6,237 nucleotides of DNA, taken from NCBI GenBank assembly GCA_938014945.1, contig CALLQH010000042.1, positions 1 through 6,237 on the forward strand, read 5' to 3'. This DNA is from an uncultured bacterium (GTDB lineage Bacteria > Pseudomonadota > Alphaproteobacteria > SP197). The stretch's first letter is position 1. The number at the start of each line of letters is the position of its first letter. The notes beneath the pieces were generated by a model that saw only the letters and a list, made by a program, of their open reading frames with translations, searched no databases and was not told the origin of the DNA. This document shows positions 4,519 through 6,237 of this stretch, piece after piece. The position numbers and the translations under genes are program-made.

Positions 4519-5309
4519 GCTTCGACCAGCGCCTCCCAGGAGGCTTCGTCGGGTGCGTAGAGGAAGCCGTTGCTGTGGTCCGGCCCGTCCACCCGGTAGG
4601 GCGAACGGTCGAGATGGGCGCCGTGGCCGCCGGCCTCGCGGTGCAGCAGGTGGCCCGCGGCGTGATCCCAGGGCATCAGCTTGCGGTAGAGCGCGTAGTG
4701 CAGGCGCCCGGCGGCAAGCGCGATGTATTCGTGGGCAGCACAGCGCAGGTCCATGAAGGGCGGCACGTTCTGGCAGCGCTCGACGATGCGCAGGGGCAGG
4801 GCGCGGTCGCCGAAGCGCAGCTTCACGGTGCCGTACATGTTTTTCGCAAGGTCGGGCGCAGCGACGCGGACGCGGCGGCCGTCGAGGGTCGCGCCGTCGC
4901 CCGCGCTCGCCAGAGCGGTTTCGCCGTGAACGGGATCGTGGATGCAGGCAAGGCGCATCTCCCCGCCCTGGGCCAGGCCCACGATGACGGCGAAGATCGG
5001 CAGGCCCGCGGCGAAGTTGGTGGTGCCGTCCACGGGATCGATGATCCACACCGGCGCATCGCCCGACAGCCGCGCCACGACCGAGGGATCAGCCGAAGCC
5101 GCCTCTTCGCCCACCACCAGCGAGCCCGGCAGCAGGTCGGCCAGGCGCCGCGTCAGGGCGCGCTCGGCCGCCTCGTCTGCAACCGTCACGGGATCGCCCG
5201 GTCCCTTGTCGCGCACCTCGCCCGCCTTCAGGTTGCGGAAGCGGGGCATCAATTCCTCCGCGGCGATCTCGGCGACGATGGCGGCGACGGTTTCGGGCGA
5301 AGGCAGCAT
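4503..5309 (-). CDS. Inositol-monophosphatase-family phosphatase
   Basis: This 268-residue Mg2+-dependent phosphomonoesterase has full length for the family. The metal-binding signatures are all present: GDPVTVADEAAE (38-49), GEE (67-69), WIIDPVDGTTNF (88-99, with D91 and D94 as metal ligands) and PWDHAAGHLLHREAGG (213-228, with D215). Relatives act on inositol phosphates, fructose-1,6-bisphosphate, histidinol phosphate or 3'-phosphoadenosine 5'-phosphate. The substrate cannot be assigned here, so I leave out a symbol such as suhB. ATG 5309 follows AAGGA seven bases upstream. It is divergent from the dimethylformamidase-like pair (70-base gap) and upstream of the Spy-like gene on the same strand. 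The 3' end carries a small tandem duplication around the stop. Confidence 0.92.
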   Translation of the reverse strand: MLPSPETVAAIVAEIAAEELMPRFRNLKAGEVRDKGPGDPVTVADEAAERALTRRLADLLPGSLVVGEEAASADPSVVARLSGDAPVWIIDPVDGTTNFAAGLPIFAVIVGLAQGGEMRLACIHDPVHGETALASAGDGATLDGRRVRVAAPDLAKNMYGTVKLRFGDRALPLRIVERCQNVPPFMDLRCAAHEYIALAAGRLHYALYRKLMPWDHAAGHLLHREAGGHGAHLDRSPYRVDGPDHSNGFLYAPDEASWEALVEALIGT

Positions 5310-5330
5310 GCGGGAGTCCTTGTTCGCAAA

Positions 5331-5351
5331 GCATCGGGCGGGCCAAGATGC
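5331..5351. promoter_or_regulatory. GCATC-N11-GATGC dyad in a divergent intergenic region
   Basis: A perfect 5-bp inverted repeat lies midway between the phosphatase start (5309) and the small-subunit start (5380). Its position would suit an operator, but a 5-bp arm is weak evidence. No convincing -35/-10 pair is visible in the 70-base gap on either strand. Confidence 0.2.
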
Positions 5352-5379
5352 GCGCCGCAGTCAGAAGTCAGGAGAGGTG

Positions 5380-5688
5380 ATGGACGCCATCGATCCCGCG
5401 CGCAAGGACCTTGTCGAGGAGTTCCGCGCCAATCCGGTGGGCCGCCAGTCGGGCGACCTGCGCCGGATGCTCAACACCATGCGCCGCCACCCGGACTTGC
5501 CGCCCTATGTGCTGGTCTGCACGAAGGCCCAGCGCGAATGGCGCCTGGCGACGAAACCGGCGGGCAAGGGTGCCGTGACGACCCTGCTCGACCATCCCCC
5601 CTTCAACGATCCGCTGGAGGCCGAATGGCAGGTCTTCCGCCTGCGCTGGAAGGCGCTGACCGGAGAGGACCTGCCCCATGACCGCTGA
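5380..5688 (+). CDS. N,N-dimethylformamidase-like small (alpha) subunit
   Basis: This cytosolic protein has 102 residues, shorter than the roughly 130-residue small subunit of the Paracoccus dimethylformamidase. The central part, EEFRANPVGRQSGDLRRMLN (13-32), then YVLVCTKAQREWRLA (43-57) and EAEWQVFRLRWKALTG (80-95), resembles that subunit as I remember it (ANPxG, a region of the LQRxLN kind, WRLA, EAxxxVFxxRW). The match is by memory and moderate. The strongest support is context: the next gene overlaps it by 11 bases and reads as the large subunit. ATG 5380 is chosen because AGGAG lies five bases upstream; the open frame before it shadows the phosphatase gene. The known enzyme is an alpha2beta2 complex that hydrolyses dimethylformamide to dimethylamine and formate. 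The substrate of this homologue is not known. Confidence 0.72.
   Translation: MDAIDPARKDLVEEFRANPVGRQSGDLRRMLNTMRRHPDLPPYVLVCTKAQREWRLATKPAGKGAVTTLLDHPPFNDPLEAEWQVFRLRWKALTGEDLPHDR
5662..5668 (+). promoter_or_regulatory. Internal ribosome binding site for the large subunit
   Basis: GGAGAGG lies within the end of the small-subunit gene, with GAGG nine bases before ATG 5678. It supports translation of the overlapping large-subunit gene from the same message. Confidence 0.7.
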
Positions 5689-6237
5689 ACTGCCGCGCAA
5701 GCGCATCATCGGCTATGCCGACAAGCTTTCGCTCGCCCCCGGCGAGACCATCGCCTTCAAGGCAAGCTGCGAGGACATCGCCGAGTATCGCGCCGACATC
5801 GTGCGCCTGGTCTGCGCCGACCTGCACCCCAGGGGCCGCGGCTGGATCGAGGAGGAGATCGCCACGCCCGTCTCGGGCGCGTATCCCGGCCGCGAGCAGG
5901 CGATTCCTGTCGGCTCCTGGGGCCGCGTGCCGTCTGCGCCCGGCCTGTGCAGCGACAGCCTGACGGTTGCCCTCCACCTGTGGCCGACGACGCCGTCGAA
6001 GGGCGAGCAGGCGCTCATCGCGCGCATGGATGTCGAGGGCCGGCGCGGCTGGATGCTGCTGATCGACGAGAAGGGGGCCGTCGCCCTGCGTATCGTCACG
6101 AACAAGGGCGCGACGACGGTCTCGACGGGCGTGGCGTTGCAGGAGCGGGTCTGGAGCTTTGTCGGCGCCAGCTTCGATGGCGACAGCGGAACAATCCGCG
6201 TATGGCAGCGCCCGCTGAAGACCTGGCCCGGCCATGA
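5678..6237 (+). CDS. N,N-dimethylformamidase-like large (beta) subunit, N-terminal part
   Basis: The frame from ATG 5678 stays open for 186 codons to the right edge, so only about a quarter of a protein of roughly 700-760 residues is present. The N-terminal motifs match the large subunit of dimethylformamidase: GYADKLSLAPGETIAF (12-27), YRADIVRLVCADLHPRG (37-53), EEEIATPVSGAYPGREQ (58-74), then a LamG/concanavalin-like beta-sandwich from about 90 with LWPTTPSKGEQALIAR (101-116), GWMLLIDEKGAVAL and VWSFVGASFDGDSGTIRVWQ (158-177). The mononuclear iron site (two Tyr and one carboxylate in the Paracoccus enzyme) lies in the missing part, so activity cannot be judged. The start overlaps the small-subunit gene by 11 bases, a sign of translational coupling. 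It may hydrolyse formamides or other small amides. Confidence 0.85.
   Translation, partial: MTAELPRKRIIGYADKLSLAPGETIAFKASCEDIAEYRADIVRLVCADLHPRGRGWIEEEIATPVSGAYPGREQAIPVGSWGRVPSAPGLCSDSLTVALHLWPTTPSKGEQALIARMDVEGRRGWMLLIDEKGAVALRIVTNKGATTVSTGVALQERVWSFVGASFDGDSGTIRVWQRPLKTWPGH

Noticed and set aside
4030..4560. Plus-strand frame giving a His-rich repeat (AHHAL)
   Set aside because: It looks like a metal-binding repeat but is only the complement of the MMGQG repeat. The minus-strand gene has a signal peptide, AGGAGG site and LTXXQ-like segments; this frame has none.
4575..5681. Plus-strand open frame of 368 codons
   Set aside because: It is antisense to the phosphatase gene and then overlaps the small-subunit gene in another frame. 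Its composition is random-looking and no domain is seen.

Overview
The window is GC-rich, densely packed bacterial chromosome. Its codon use (strong C/G at third positions), gene content (LysR/WrbA pair, periplasmic LTXXQ-type protein, a small exported protein ending in a GDIIIRR-type motif, and a dimethylformamidase-like gene pair) suggest an alphaproteobacterium, perhaps of the Rhodospirillales or Rhodobacterales kind. That placement is inference; the window holds no rRNA or other marker gene. I see no tRNA, rRNA, CRISPR array, transposase or phage gene, and no gene-free stretch longer than about 150 bases.

Layout, left to right. (1) Positions 1-1138, minus strand: three closely spaced cell-envelope genes, read right to left. 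They are an internally duplicated four-helix membrane protein (1138-704), a secreted 121-residue protein of unknown function (681-316), and a small exported protein that runs off the left edge (272 to beyond 1). (2) 1286-2155, plus strand: a beta-hydroxyacid dehydrogenase of the 3-hydroxyisobutyrate/tartronate-semialdehyde type with a GTG start and a strong ribosome binding site. It is divergent from block 1 and ends at a hairpin shared with the next, convergent gene. (3) 2217-3866: a divergent wrbA (minus) / LysR regulator (plus) pair whose 102-base intergenic region holds several overlapping inverted repeats. (4) 3850-5309, minus strand: an inositol-monophosphatase-family enzyme and, downstream of it, a Spy/CpxP-like periplasmic protein with seven MMGQG repeats. 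The tail of the latter gene overlaps the LysR gene by 17 bases. (5) 5380 to the right edge, plus strand: a gene pair that reads as the small and large subunits of an N,N-dimethylformamidase-like amidohydrolase. They overlap by 11 bases, and the large subunit is cut off after 186 codons.

How they may work together. The LysR protein probably controls wrbA, as is common for divergent pairs. The two dimethylformamidase-like subunits are almost certainly co-translated and form one enzyme. The three envelope genes may be one transcript. I see no single pathway linking all the blocks. The most notable points are the dimethylformamidase-like operon, the tandem-duplicated membrane protein, the higher-order methionine-rich repeat and the stacked dyads in the wrbA/LysR promoter.
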